From contig DGVK01000206.1 in the NCBI GenBank assembly GCA_002395905.1, forward strand, positions 1-12,322: a stretch of DNA of 12,322 nt, read 5' to 3'. Each line of letters opens with the position of its first letter. The first letter of the stretch is position 1. Shown here piece after piece: positions 1 to 6,309 of this stretch. This stretch comes from Verrucomicrobia bacterium UBA4286 (GTDB lineage: Bacteria > Verrucomicrobiota > Kiritimatiellia > RFP12 > UBA1067). The notes under the pieces were generated by a model. The model had not been told where the DNA came from. It ran no database searches and was given only the letters and a program-made list of their open reading frames with translations. The position numbers and the translations under genes were made by a program.

Positions 1-206
1 AAGAAGCAGAGGTAGGCTGGCGTGGAGAAGCGGAACTTCCTGCGCGTCAGGAGAAGAATCGCCCACAGCCCGACCGCCCACACCATCTCGACGCACCACA
101 CCGTCCTGTCGGCGGGGCAGATGCCCAGCACGACCGCCACGCACACAAGCGCGGCGACCATCCACAAATCCCATTTGGGGCGACTGTACGATATTGAATT
201 GCTCAT
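1..206 (-). CDS. Partial DUF2238 (YjdF-like) inner-membrane protein, 3' end beyond window
   Basis: The 68 visible codons start MSNSISYSRPKWDLW and run off the left edge. The peptide has two hydrophobic segments (about residues 16-30 and 42-53) separated by a CPADRTVW stretch, then basic RRKFRFSTPAYL residues entering a third segment. This order, with a 'P.DR..W..E' loop after TM1 and a basic 'T+++F..T...Y' stretch after TM2, is what I recall for the DUF2238/YjdF membrane family, whose biochemical role is unknown. No good Shine-Dalgarno precedes the ATG at 206; an in-frame ATG at 218 is an alternative start and has none either. The gene lies 88 bases beyond the stop of the 483-residue protein, and I see no strong promoter in between. 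The family call is from pattern memory on a fragment. The reading frame and orientation are well supported by protein-like composition. Confidence 0.65.
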   Translation of the reverse strand, partial: MSNSISYSRPKWDLWMVAALVCVAVVLGICPADRTVWCVEMVWAVGLWAILLLTRRKFRFSTPAYLCF

Positions 207-281
207 ATGCTTGAACATCCGTATAGCAACGCGAAGTTTGACATAAAATCCCAGTCCCTTACAAGTTCAAAAACAAATGTG

Positions 282-301
282 GGACGCTAGTGAACTAGTC
301 C
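282..301 (-). terminator. Possible weak intrinsic terminator
   Basis: On the minus strand, the bases overlapping the TAG stop of the upstream gene can fold as a 7-bp stem (GGACTAG with CTAG..TCC, a 2-base bulge and a TTCA loop). A T-rich stretch, TTTGTTTTTG, follows four bases later. The offset and bulge make this weak. The rest of the 207-294 gap shows no convincing signal. Confidence 0.3.
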
Positions 302-1746
302 GGCGTTTCGGGGCTTGGGATGAAGTAAACACAACGGAGATTGGTTGTTGTAGGGAGCGGTTTGCCGTCACGGGAGAACTTCACATTGCCGTCAAACGAC
401 AGCTTCTCGCCTGGCGTCCACAAAAACATTTTATCGTTGTTGTAGCGCATCGGTTTCCCGTCGTATGGATCGCGCGGGACTTCAGGCAGGAACTCCGGCA
501 CGAGCGCGTCAAGCGTATTGGGGAAATCGCCGTATTTCGCCTTGAACGATTGGCAGGCGCTTGCCGCTATGCGCGCATTCACCTCGAATCTGCGCCTGAA
601 CAACACCAGATATTCGTTGCCGTAGCACGTCGTCGCCATCATGATCTCTCCGAGCCAGTTGCAGTGGAGCAGATTGAAGTCACGCGACTTTCCGCCGCCC
701 TGCCAACCGAACTCCAGCGCCCTCGCATATTCGATGTCATAAGGCTCGTCAACCTTCCGGCAGAAACGAGCGCACTCCATTCGGTGCGCGTCAAGACTGC
801 GGTTAGGTTGGAACGCATACTGCGCATATCCCGGGAATGCCGTCAACAGCGAGGCTAGAAACTGACGCTCCAAGCCTTCCCATATACGACCAGAGAGTGC
901 GTTGTAATCGGCAAATCCTGGAAGTGGGACAATCCCCCACGACGTCCGACCGGAGGACAGCATATGCCCTAACAACGTTATTCTATTCGTCGAGCAGTCT
1001 TCTCCCATGTGCCGCCAGTATTTGTCCAGCTGCCTTTTGACGGCAAGACGCGCATATTCTGCATCCTTTGCGAGGAGGCAGCGATAGAAATCGCGCAATT
1101 CTCTTCGGAACCACTCATCTCCATCGACGAACAGCGGCTGCGACGCCGTATCTAGAGCAGTCATCGCCATGCCAAACCCTACCTGCCGCGACAATTCGAC
1201 CGAATACGATTCATTGGCCATCACCAGAGCGCCCATTTTCGCCGCATCCATCAACGTCTGGCGTCCTTTGTCAATATCGCCCTGCGACGCTTCATAGACG
1301 GCCTTGACCCTGCTCATGTTCACGATGCGCATCAATGGAGATATGGGGAAAAGTTCGCGAGGCTGGACATCAAGAATTTGACAACCGAGCAGACGTTTCG
1401 CGCAGGCGAACGTGTTGGATTCCGCCGCGATAAGTTCCATCGCCGCGACAGCAAGTTCCTGACGGTTTGTCGAGCCGTCAATGTATGCTTGTTTCAGCCT
1501 GTAGTCGCGACAGAGAGGCGTATTGTTGGTCGGCATGTTTTCTTCCAGCCACTTCAGGTGCGTCAAGGCATTCTCTTCCGGGAGCAAGGCGCGGACGCGG
1601 TCGAAGTAGTCGATGTCCGGTGAATATTCGCAGAAGCAGTCGCCCTGCGAATCTCGCCCGGCGACGATGAAATACGCCGAAAGCGCCGCCCATGCGAGCA
1701 CGAAGAGCGCAAATACGACGAGCAGCGTCTTCACTGCCTTTTTCAT
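295..1746 (-). CDS. Membrane-anchored protein with pseudopilin-like C-terminal tail (483 aa)
   Basis: This is a protein of unknown function. The start is the ATG at 1746, because a strong Shine-Dalgarno (AAGGAGGG) lies just before it and the protein then begins with one hydrophobic anchor (residues 4-28). The reading frame stays open further upstream but lacks such signals. The start overlaps the TGA of the preceding gene as ATGA, so the two are probably translationally coupled. Residues 29-397 are Cys- and Trp-containing, with no motif I recognise. Residues 398-483 carry ALVPEFLPEVPRDPYDGKP, a tail also seen at the C-terminus of many type II secretion major-pseudopilin-like proteins. There is no N-terminal prepilin motif, so this is not a pseudopilin itself. 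It is a paralogue of the protein at 5020-6291, sharing QPNR, the tail and overall order, but it uses its own anchor rather than the repeated signal-peptide cassette. Confidence 0.8.
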   Translation of the reverse strand: MKKAVKTLLVVFALFVLAWAALSAYFIVAGRDSQGDCFCEYSPDIDYFDRVRALLPEENALTHLKWLEENMPTNNTPLCRDYRLKQAYIDGSTNRQELAVAAMELIAAESNTFACAKRLLGCQILDVQPRELFPISPLMRIVNMSRVKAVYEASQGDIDKGRQTLMDAAKMGALVMANESYSVELSRQVGFGMAMTALDTASQPLFVDGDEWFRRELRDFYRCLLAKDAEYARLAVKRQLDKYWRHMGEDCSTNRITLLGHMLSSGRTSWGIVPLPGFADYNALSGRIWEGLERQFLASLLTAFPGYAQYAFQPNRSLDAHRMECARFCRKVDEPYDIEYARALEFGWQGGGKSRDFNLLHCNWLGEIMMATTCYGNEYLVLFRRRFEVNARIAASACQSFKAKYGDFPNTLDALVPEFLPEVPRDPYDGKPMRYNNDKMFLWTPGEKLSFDGNVKFSRDGKPLPTTTNLRCVYFIPSPETPD

Positions 1747-2147
1747 AGCGCTATCCCTCCTTCGACAATCAGCACAGCGAGAAACGATGCGACAAGCGCA
1801 TCCCAAACAATCAGCACGATGTATCCTAGCCACACCAGAACGAATTGCCACCGCCGCCAGCACAGGGCGAACAGCAAAGCAATCGCTAGCGGCGCTATGA
1901 TTCCGGCGAACGCAAAAAGAGCGTTTGCCCACCACATCAACCCGTGCGCACCGGCAAGCAGGCCGAGCATAGCGACGTTGCCGAGCGGCAACATCACGCA
2001 CTCGAAGAAAACGCACCTCCCGACGCTCAACGCAAACCCTTCAAGGCGCAGCATCGGCAACGCCACCGCGCAAAGCCACGGCACGGCAATAGACAAGACC
2101 TTGACCAAGTTCCCGCACTTGAACGACGCCTTCATCATTTTCTTCAT
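1743..2147 (-). CDS. Small polytopic membrane protein (134 aa)
   Basis: The function is unknown. The protein has four predicted hydrophobic segments (about residues 14-33, 46-67, 70-96 and 101-126) joined by short loops, with a basic N-terminus (MKKMMKASFK) and a CWRRW pair between TM3 and TM4. I chose the ATG at 2147 because a Shine-Dalgarno (AAAGGA) lies about 9 bases upstream; the frame is open to 2198 but that extension lies in repeat sequence. Its last codons overlap the start of the next gene as ATGA. The gene therefore looks like the first partner of a two-gene unit with the 483-residue membrane-anchored protein. The leader it uses belongs to the TTGCCA repeat family found also before the Fic gene. 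Confidence 0.75.
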   Translation of the reverse strand: MKKMMKASFKCGNLVKVLSIAVPWLCAVALPMLRLEGFALSVGRCVFFECVMLPLGNVAMLGLLAGAHGLMWWANALFAFAGIIAPLAIALLFALCWRRWQFVLVWLGYIVLIVWDALVASFLAVLIVEGGIAL

Positions 2148-2243
2148 CGCCGTTTTCCTTTCATTGGCAATTGAAATTGGTACTGGCAACACTTCCACAT
2201 CCTGACCGCCGTAGCCTTGGCGAAGGTGGTTGGCAACATTTTA
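2148..2243 (-). repeat. TTGCCA/hairpin leader repeat, copy i
   Basis: Read on the minus strand this copy has GTTGCCA, then an imperfect hairpin (2205-2230, outer arms ACC/GGT), then a second GTTGCCA. It ends in CCAATGAAAGGA, which supplies the ribosome-binding site of the 134-residue membrane protein. It matches the repeat at 11117-11214 closely and the shortened copy at 7396-7457. It starts immediately after the stop of the truncated rhuM. Confidence 0.75.
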
Positions 2244-2642
2244 TCATGCCGCCTGACCGAGCTGCTTCAGGCGCTCACGGTTTAGCGCATAGCCACGCAC
2301 AAGGTATTCCTTCAGCACTTTCGTGGCCCAGCGGCGAAATTCCACACCGCGAGGAGAATGAACCCGATAACCTACGGAGATGATGACATCGAGGTTGTAA
2401 ACCTCCGTCCAATATGTCTGGTCGGCGTCCTTGCCCACATGTGCAAATTTTGCACACATGGTCTCAGCGTCAATCTCCCCATCTGCAATTGCGTTTCTGA
2501 TGTGGCGCCCGATAACTGTTCGATCCTTGTCGAACAACTGTGCCATCTGAGCCTGCGTAAGCCACACGGTTTCAGCTTTTACCTGCACCGGCATTGCGAA
2601 GCTTCCATCCTTCGCCTCGAAAAGCACTATCTCGTTCTTCAT
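2244..2642 (-). CDS. rhuM: RhuM-family protein, C-terminally truncated (132 aa)
   Basis: The protein matches the N-terminal half of the RhuM (virulence/accessory) family. It has an ETVWLTQAQMAQLF helix-turn-helix-like segment (residues 24-37), RTVIGRHIRN (41-50), and the family signature YWTEVYNLDVIISVGYRV (77-94) followed by RGVEFRRWATKVLKEYL. Full-length family members, as I recall them, are around 300 residues or more. This one stops 18 residues after KEYLVRG, exactly where the TTGCCA repeat begins. It is therefore probably a 3'-truncated remnant, or a short form keeping only the DNA-binding part. The start at 2642 has a good Shine-Dalgarno (AAGGAG, 10 bases upstream). The biochemical function of RhuM is not settled; the genes are often found near Fic/Doc and restriction genes, and two fic genes lie in this window. 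Confidence 0.85.
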   Translation of the reverse strand: MKNEIVLFEAKDGSFAMPVQVKAETVWLTQAQMAQLFDKDRTVIGRHIRNAIADGEIDAETMCAKFAHVGKDADQTYWTEVYNLDVIISVGYRVHSPRGVEFRRWATKVLKEYLVRGYALNRERLKQLGQAA

Positions 2643-2648
2643 TTCTGT

Positions 2649-2798
2649 TTACTCCTTACTTCGCATTTGGATTGCCAACTCCTGCCGTTTCGCGGCGTTC
2701 CCGCTCCTCATACGAAACATTGTCGTTCCACACACGCCCATCGCGGTTTCGCCTTGATGATAATGCAAATACTCAATTATCTTGTCCAGGTTTGTCAT
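2649..2798 (-). CDS. Possible small ORF (49 aa) upstream of rhuM
   Basis: This ORF starts MTNLDKIIEYLHYHQGE and ends ELAIQMRSKE, with a Shine-Dalgarno (AAAGGA) about 7 bases before the ATG. Its stop lies 6 bases before the rhuM start, and its last codons contain the rhuM ribosome-binding site, so the two would be co-translated. I recognise no family. The first 19 residues look protein-like. After that a different frame (GRVWNDNVSYEERERRET) looks more natural, which suggests a frameshifted, decayed gene. Confidence 0.4.
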   Translation of the reverse strand: MTNLDKIIEYLHYHQGETAMGVCGTTMFRMRSGNAAKRQELAIQMRSKE

Positions 2799-2809
2799 AC
2801 AGATATCCT

Positions 2810-2905
2810 TTATCGGTCGGAATACTGCGTATTATACCATAAAATCGGTCGTCGCACCGACCGATTCTCGGTGTTTTTTCGGTCTCTACCGTCCGATTCT
2901 GTCAT
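2810..2905 (-). CDS. Doubtful tiny ORF (31 aa) overlapping a promoter
   Basis: An ATG at 2905 with a textbook Shine-Dalgarno (AAAGGAG) opens a 31-residue, charged peptide starting MTESDGRDRK. The same bases hold a palindrome and an extended -10 for the downstream genes, so this is either a leader peptide read by upstream transcripts or a chance ORF. There is no recognised family. Confidence 0.3.
   Translation of the reverse strand: MTESDGRDRKNTENRSVRRPILWYNTQYSDR
2831..2839 (-). promoter_or_regulatory. Extended -10 promoter for the rhuM unit
   Basis: The minus strand reads TGGTATAATAC, a perfect -10 with the TGN extension. The -35 position (about 2854-2859) is a poor match and falls within a palindrome. 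The start of transcription would lie about 25 bases before the 49-residue ORF. The same TGGTATAATAC core is found in the modules at 7240 and 10112. Confidence 0.6.
2843..2866. promoter_or_regulatory. Perfect inverted repeat overlapping the -35 (candidate operator)
   Basis: The arms AATCGGTCG and CGACCGATT are exact reverse complements with a 6-base centre. Another TCGGTCG half-site lies at 2813-2819, on the other side of the -10. A repressor bound here would block the promoter, so autoregulation by the rhuM unit is plausible but is inference. It could also act as a hairpin in read-through RNA. Confidence 0.55.
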
Positions 2906-3006
2906 GTTGGATTTCTCCTTTGTGGTGTTTGTTTCTCCTTGCCCCCGCACCGTGCGAAGGGAAAGAAAGCGTCAGAGCGCGTCGCAGAAAGATGGCCGTT
3001 TTCCTT
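2906..3006. other. Intergenic stretch between small membrane gene and rhuM region
   Basis: Directly after the stop of the 164-residue gene, the minus strand reads ATGAAAGGAAAACGGC. This is identical over 16 bases to the leader of the 134-residue gene, but here it is followed by ATC instead of an ATG start, so it looks like a dead leader module. A short palindrome, CGCACCGTGCG, lies near 2950. No gene is supported here beyond the tiny ORF that starts at 2905. Confidence 0.4.
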
Positions 3007-3501
3007 TCATATAGCGGGTGCTAATGCGCCGGTCAACATCCATATCAGAAAATAGACAATAATCCACCGCTTGCGTTTTGCACGAATTGCCACCACGGAG
3101 CCGACCACTGCGAGACACGACATGGCCCCGGCCTGAAACGGCATTGCGTCACAGAGAACCGAGCACATGAGTGTCCAACAGAAGACCAAGACAAGCAACA
3201 TCGCGACAGCAAAGCCTCGCAATGCGGCGCGGTCGGACACTATATCCAGGTCACATTTACGATGGGAAATCCGCCTTGATACCGCAAAGGCAACAGCCGC
3301 AATGACAATCACGCCGCCTATAACCATCAAAGCCGTCCGCACAACCGATACATGCGAATCATAAAACATAAACTCCCGAATTGGATTGCGATACTTGATT
3401 ATCGACCATTCGACAGCCGCCGCCGCGAGCACGAGGGATGAGACGAGGATCCCCCTACGCAGAGCGGCGGAGGACAAGTTGATTCGTGCAAAAGGTTTCA
3501 T
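3007..3501 (-). CDS. Small membrane protein fused to the MKPFARI cassette (164 aa)
   Basis: The function is unknown. The first 27 residues are encoded by copy A of the repeated signal-peptide cassette. The hydrophobic part of the cassette (17-33) is followed by four more hydrophobic segments (about 55-75, 96-117, 123-139 and 146-163). In this context the cassette probably acts as an uncleaved first membrane segment rather than as an export signal. A basic cytoplasmic-type loop, RRISHRK, follows the second segment. The ATG at 3501 has the Shine-Dalgarno GAAGGAG. It lies 15 bases after the TAA of the upstream lipoprotein-like gene, so the two are probably co-transcribed. The body shows no similarity I can recognise to the other cassette-bearing proteins, which supports fusion of a common leader to unrelated genes. 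Confidence 0.75.
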   Translation of the reverse strand: MKPFARINLSSAALRRGILVSSLVLAAAAVEWSIIKYRNPIREFMFYDSHVSVVRTALMVIGGVIVIAAVAFAVSRRISHRKCDLDIVSDRAALRGFAVAMLLVLVFCWTLMCSVLCDAMPFQAGAMSCLAVVGSVVAIRAKRKRWIIVYFLIWMLTGALAPAI

Positions 3502-3516
3502 GGGGTGCTCCTTCGA
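3424..3516 (-). repeat. RBS/signal-peptide cassette, copy A
   Basis: This copy consists of a Shine-Dalgarno, an ATG and codons for MKPFARINLSSAALRRG plus ILVSSLVLAAA, fused in frame to a polytopic membrane protein. It is almost identical to copies B and G. Its upstream edge (ATCGAAGGAGCACCCC) is slightly diverged from the ACCGAAAGGAGCAACCC of the others. Confidence 0.85.
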
Positions 3517-4392
3517 TTATTGTATTTCGTATTGCATTGAACATCTGCCGACGTCCGAAACCTTTTGGAGTTTCTTGCCGCCAACGTCCTTGCCGAGTTC
3601 TTCAAGCGTGGAGTAATGTCTGCTCTTCACGACAAGTTCGTAAAGTGAGCCCGCTCCGTTCAGCGTGTCGCATCGCACATAGAACGAAACATCCCGTCGC
3701 CATCCATCGACCACATGCATATACTCGACAACATCGACCGCGCCATCCGCGCCGCCGCTCGACAGCCGTTTGTGTTCGCGCAATATGAACGGTGCAATCG
3801 AAGCGCCGGAAAGCCTCCGCAACAAATCGTCCCTGACATCCGTCGGCAGATTTGCAGACGCAATGAGAAATCTGTTGTCTTTCAATTCATCGCGATGCCA
3901 TGCGCAGGAAACCCACTTGCGGTATGCCGCCCTGTACGTATCCGGCGAAAGTCCGCCGCACTCAAGAGTCTGCCGCCAGAGGTAATCATTGATGCCTCGC
4001 GCCTCCAACATCGCCTTGACATCCTCGTCCGTGATTGTCTGGCGCTGAACCCCAGATGCGTTTGCAAGGTAATGCGCGGATTTCCCGCGCCTGATAAGAT
4101 CGCTACGTCTTTCCTGCGGGAAGTTGGGATGAAGCAGCAGTATTGTCATTTCGTCATAACCGATGCCCCTCTTCCCTGAAAGCTCTGCGAGCGTTTCGGG
4201 CGAGACATTTTTGTCGTCGTTCACGATCTGCCGCGCCACCGACTCCGAGACATAGCGCGACAGACTATTGACGACGCGCTCATGACTTATTGGGCCAAAT
4301 TCGCACCCCGCCGCTGCGAGCGCGATGAATGAGACGAGGATCCCCCTACGCAGAGCGGCGGAGGACAAGTTGATTCGCGCAAATGGTTTCAT
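3517..4392 (-). CDS. Putative lipoprotein/secreted protein with MKPFARI cassette (291 aa)
   Basis: The function is unknown. Residues 1-29 are encoded by cassette copy B. The hydrophobic stretch ends ALAAAGC, so Cys30 is a possible lipidation site, although Ala at -3 is not the preferred Leu. The mature part (about 260 residues) is hydrophilic and rich in Arg, Asp and Leu. It has a repeated-helix look, including two short elements of similar feel, 'LSPETLAEL' near residue 75 and 'LSPDTYRAAYRKW' near the middle. No catalytic motif is evident. The start at 4392 has GAAAGGAG 7 bases upstream, and its ATG overlaps the TGA of the preceding lipoprotein (ATGA), a sign of translational coupling. The frame extends upstream of 4392, but only through bases coding for the neighbour. 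Confidence 0.78.
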   Translation of the reverse strand: MKPFARINLSSAALRRGILVSFIALAAAGCEFGPISHERVVNSLSRYVSESVARQIVNDDKNVSPETLAELSGKRGIGYDEMTILLLHPNFPQERRSDLIRRGKSAHYLANASGVQRQTITDEDVKAMLEARGINDYLWRQTLECGGLSPDTYRAAYRKWVSCAWHRDELKDNRFLIASANLPTDVRDDLLRRLSGASIAPFILREHKRLSSGGADGAVDVVEYMHVVDGWRRDVSFYVRCDTLNGAGSLYELVVKSRHYSTLEELGKDVGGKKLQKVSDVGRCSMQYEIQ

Positions 4393-4409
4393 GGGTTGCT
4401 CCTTTCGGT
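4315..4409 (-). repeat. RBS/signal-peptide cassette, copy B
   Basis: This copy consists of ACCGAAAGGAGCAACCC, an ATG and codons for MKPFARINLSSAALRRG then ILVSFIALAAAG, fused in frame to the 291-residue protein. In the frame of the upstream gene, the same bases encode its C-terminal TERSNP and stop codon. Confidence 0.88.
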
Positions 4410-4946
4410 TGAGGTATCCTTGACAGGATTTGAAGGACATATAATTTCGCCAACATCTTCCAGAATTTTGCGCCATTCGTCTTGGTTCAGCTTGCCTTTG
4501 CAGAGGAATGAGACAACACGGCGCCTGGGATTCCACGCCACCTTTGCGCCATCTCTTTCTGCAATCTCAGTCAAAACCGTCCGCACGGGAACATTCGTCG
4601 CATAGAACTCTTTCAGCGGCACAACGAGATTGCGGCCATAGGCCAATTCAACCTTGATTGGCCCCAATCCGTCAATGCCGTTCATGCCCGGAGGATTCAG
4701 CACTACCTTTTCAAGATAGTCCCTCGCGTCTTCAATCGTAGATTGCGGAGCGATCGACACAACGGGAACAATGCAATCCAGAAAGTTCTGGCTCCATGCG
4801 GACCAGGATAGCCAAACAGCGGTAGGCGCATCAGCGCCACCAATTACACCAATGGATTCCGCATGTCTTTTTGTGTCATCACATCCCGCCAAACCAAGCA
4901 ACATTATTCCCGCAACAATCCGGGAAAATCTCTTTCGCATATTCAT
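4389..4946 (-). CDS. Lipoprotein with IGGAD.PTA motif and STN-like region (185 aa)
   Basis: This is a likely envelope lipoprotein with a basic N-terminus, a hydrophobic core and the ideal lipobox LAGC (Cys22). Residues 32-43 read SIGVIGGADAPT, closely resembling the IGIIGGADGPT signature of the beta subunit of sodium-pumping decarboxylases. That enzyme is a large membrane protein, so this is motif sharing only. Short lipoproteins carrying this motif near the N-terminus occur in other bacteria, as I recall. Residues about 114-150 (FYATNVPVRTVLTEIAERDG..V) resemble the secretin/TonB short N-terminal fold pattern. The start at 4946 (MNMRK) has GGAG 8 bases upstream. It overlaps the stop of the 26-residue leader at 4943-5023. 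The C-terminal TERSNP is encoded by the upstream edge of cassette copy B. The role is unknown. Confidence 0.78.
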   Translation of the reverse strand: MNMRKRFSRIVAGIMLLGLAGCDDTKRHAESIGVIGGADAPTAVWLSWSAWSQNFLDCIVPVVSIAPQSTIEDARDYLEKVVLNPPGMNGIDGLGPIKVELAYGRNLVVPLKEFYATNVPVRTVLTEIAERDGAKVAWNPRRRVVSFLCKGKLNQDEWRKILEDVGEIICPSNPVKDTSTERSNP

Positions 4947-5023
4947 TTCGCTTCTCCTTTCGCTTTTCCTCTCCCCTCTCGCGCGAGGGATGAGACGAGG
5001 ATCATTCGTGCAATTGGTTTCAT
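4943..5023 (-). CDS. Leader peptide from a degenerate cassette (26 aa)
   Basis: Cassette copy C opens with MKPIARMILVSSLA, then runs out of the signal-peptide frame into REGRGKAKGEAK and stops at TGA. That TGA overlaps the ATG of the lipoprotein gene. Its own start overlaps the TGA of the upstream gene (ATGA). The Shine-Dalgarno is destroyed (GAAAGTACG), so any translation would be by re-initiation. It may be a coupling leader or simply a relic. Confidence 0.45.
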   Translation of the reverse strand: MKPIARMILVSSLAREGRGKAKGEAK

Positions 5024-5040
5024 GGGTTGCGTACTTTCGG
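4979..5040 (-). repeat. RBS/signal-peptide cassette, copy C (short, decayed)
   Basis: This copy resembles the others but lacks the 30 bp coding for NLSSAALRRG, as does copy D. The Shine-Dalgarno is mutated, and the body of the signal peptide is cut off after SSLA. Confidence 0.75.
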
Positions 5041-6291
5041 TTGGTATGTCGGCGTGCCGTCAAGATTGATGACATATTTGAAGTTGCGTCCGTATGAATC
5101 CGTGCCGAGCTTTTTCTCGCCGTTGAAGTTGCCGTTCTCACCGACAGTCCAGACGATGCCGCGCGTGGCATCATAGTTCAACGCGGCGTTCGCGCCAAAC
5201 GGATCGTCCGGCACACGAGGCATGAACTCCGGCACAAGCGCGGAAAGCGACTCGGGACGCACTCCGTTCTTGCGCCGATAGCGTTCCGCCGCAACGACAA
5301 CTTCCGCAGCGGCCGAGTAGAACTCGCTCCTCGCCTCGTCCTTGGCTAGAACATCCCATGCAGGGCAGATCGCACTCAAAAGTTCACGTCCTTTGTTGTT
5401 CGGAAGCCAGCGGTTTATGCCGGAATTCATGGATTCGACCTCTGCCATGAGACCTTGCCAAGCCTCCTTGTCGTAGCCGCGCTCCACCATATCGCACACG
5501 CGCCGAACTAAGTCGTGATACAGGCGCCTCGTTCGATTCGGTTGATATACATAGCGTGCCAGTATCGAATGGCCCTGCACGGACTCTTCAATCTGCCTGA
5601 ACGCGAACTCGCCCCACCAGAACGTCTCGCGTCGCGCCGCCATGCAAAACGAATGCCGTTGCGACTTGGCATCCGGAAGCGAGCGCAAAAACACAGCGAA
5701 CGCCGCAAGGTCATCATCTGTCGCACATGGCGCATTGGCAAACTCCGCCGCAAGGTTCATCGCCTTCTGCACCGCAGAATTCGCCAACTCCCAACAGACC
5801 ACGGACTCCGCGCCGCCGCGCATTGTCGCGGCAAATGACGCCATCGCACGAATGGAATCAAGCGCCTCCGTGCGATACCCAAGCGCAATCTGCGCCTCTA
5901 AATCCCAACGCATCATATGGAGCATTCGGGCGAAGTCGCCGGGGGAGAAGAATCCGTTCAAGCAATCCTCCCGAAATGCAGTATCGCACCACACGCTGCG
6001 AGTCAAGGCTTCGCGCATCAGCGCAAGCGCCTCGGCGTTCGCGGCGACAAGCGCAGCCTTTCTCTCCTGCGACGGCCTGGTTTCGCCAACTTCCGGCCAC
6101 TCGCGCACCGCATTCGTCGCGGCTACATACGCAATGTATGCGTTCCACTCTGGCGGAGGTGTCTTTTTGTGAAGCGGCCCGATAAGTTCGTCCGGTGCTT
6201 CACAATCGTGAGTTCCCCACCATAGCGCACCTGCCACCGTCGCCGCGAGTGCGAGGGATGAGACGAGGATGATTCGTGCAAATGGTTTCAT
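5020..6291 (-). CDS. Secreted/anchored protein with pseudopilin-like C-terminal tail (423 aa)
   Basis: The function is unknown. Cassette copy D supplies MKPFARI plus ILVSSLALAA, followed by more hydrophobic residues (TVAGALWW), giving a signal peptide or signal anchor of about 26 residues. Residues 30-330 are a mostly helical, Ala- and Arg-rich region. Residues 335-423 contain YRRKNG, ALVPEFMPRVPDDPF (351-365) and IVWTVGENGNFNG. This matches the C-terminal arrangement of the 483-residue protein at 295-1746 (ALVPEFLPEVPRDPYDG, LWTPGE). Both proteins also share an aromatic-QPNR motif in the middle (VYQPNRT here, AFQPNRS there), so they are paralogues. The start at 6291 has GAAAGGA, and its ATG overlaps the stop of a 21-residue ORF. 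The end overlaps the start of the leader at 5023. It is probably exposed outside the cytoplasmic membrane. Confidence 0.8.
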   Translation of the reverse strand: MKPFARIILVSSLALAATVAGALWWGTHDCEAPDELIGPLHKKTPPPEWNAYIAYVAATNAVREWPEVGETRPSQERKAALVAANAEALALMREALTRSVWCDTAFREDCLNGFFSPGDFARMLHMMRWDLEAQIALGYRTEALDSIRAMASFAATMRGGAESVVCWELANSAVQKAMNLAAEFANAPCATDDDLAAFAVFLRSLPDAKSQRHSFCMAARRETFWWGEFAFRQIEESVQGHSILARYVYQPNRTRRLYHDLVRRVCDMVERGYDKEAWQGLMAEVESMNSGINRWLPNNKGRELLSAICPAWDVLAKDEARSEFYSAAAEVVVAAERYRRKNGVRPESLSALVPEFMPRVPDDPFGANAALNYDATRGIVWTVGENGNFNGEKKLGTDSYGRNFKYVINLDGTPTYQPKVRNP

Positions 6292-6309
6292 GGGGCATTC
6301 CTTTCGGTC
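6243..6309 (-). repeat. RBS/signal-peptide cassette, copy D (short form)
   Basis: This copy comprises ACCGAAAGGA, the ATG and codons for MKPFARI directly joined to ILVSSLALAA; the 30 bp for NLSSAALRRG is absent, exactly as in copy C. It is fused in frame to the 423-residue protein. Confidence 0.85.

Noticed and set aside
277..858. Long plus-strand ORF of 193 codons
   Set aside because: It is antisense to the well-supported 483-residue minus-strand gene, has an Arg/His-rich shadow composition, and shows no Shine-Dalgarno or family motif.
2855..2879. Plus-strand terminator-like hairpin (CACCGA/TCGGTG followed by T6)
   Set aside because: The stem is only 6 bp and no plus-strand gene needs it. 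The bases are better explained by the operator-like palindrome. It could still act weakly.
2358..3014. Plus-strand ORF of 218 codons across the rhuM region
   Set aside because: It overlaps the clear rhuM gene on the other strand and the promoter/operator region. Its composition is irregular and no domain is visible.
3424..3501. Twin-arginine export signal in the cassette (ALRRGILVS)
   Set aside because: The residues around RR do not fit the S/T-R-R-x-F-L-K pattern, and short copies C and D lack the RR altogether while keeping the hydrophobic core.
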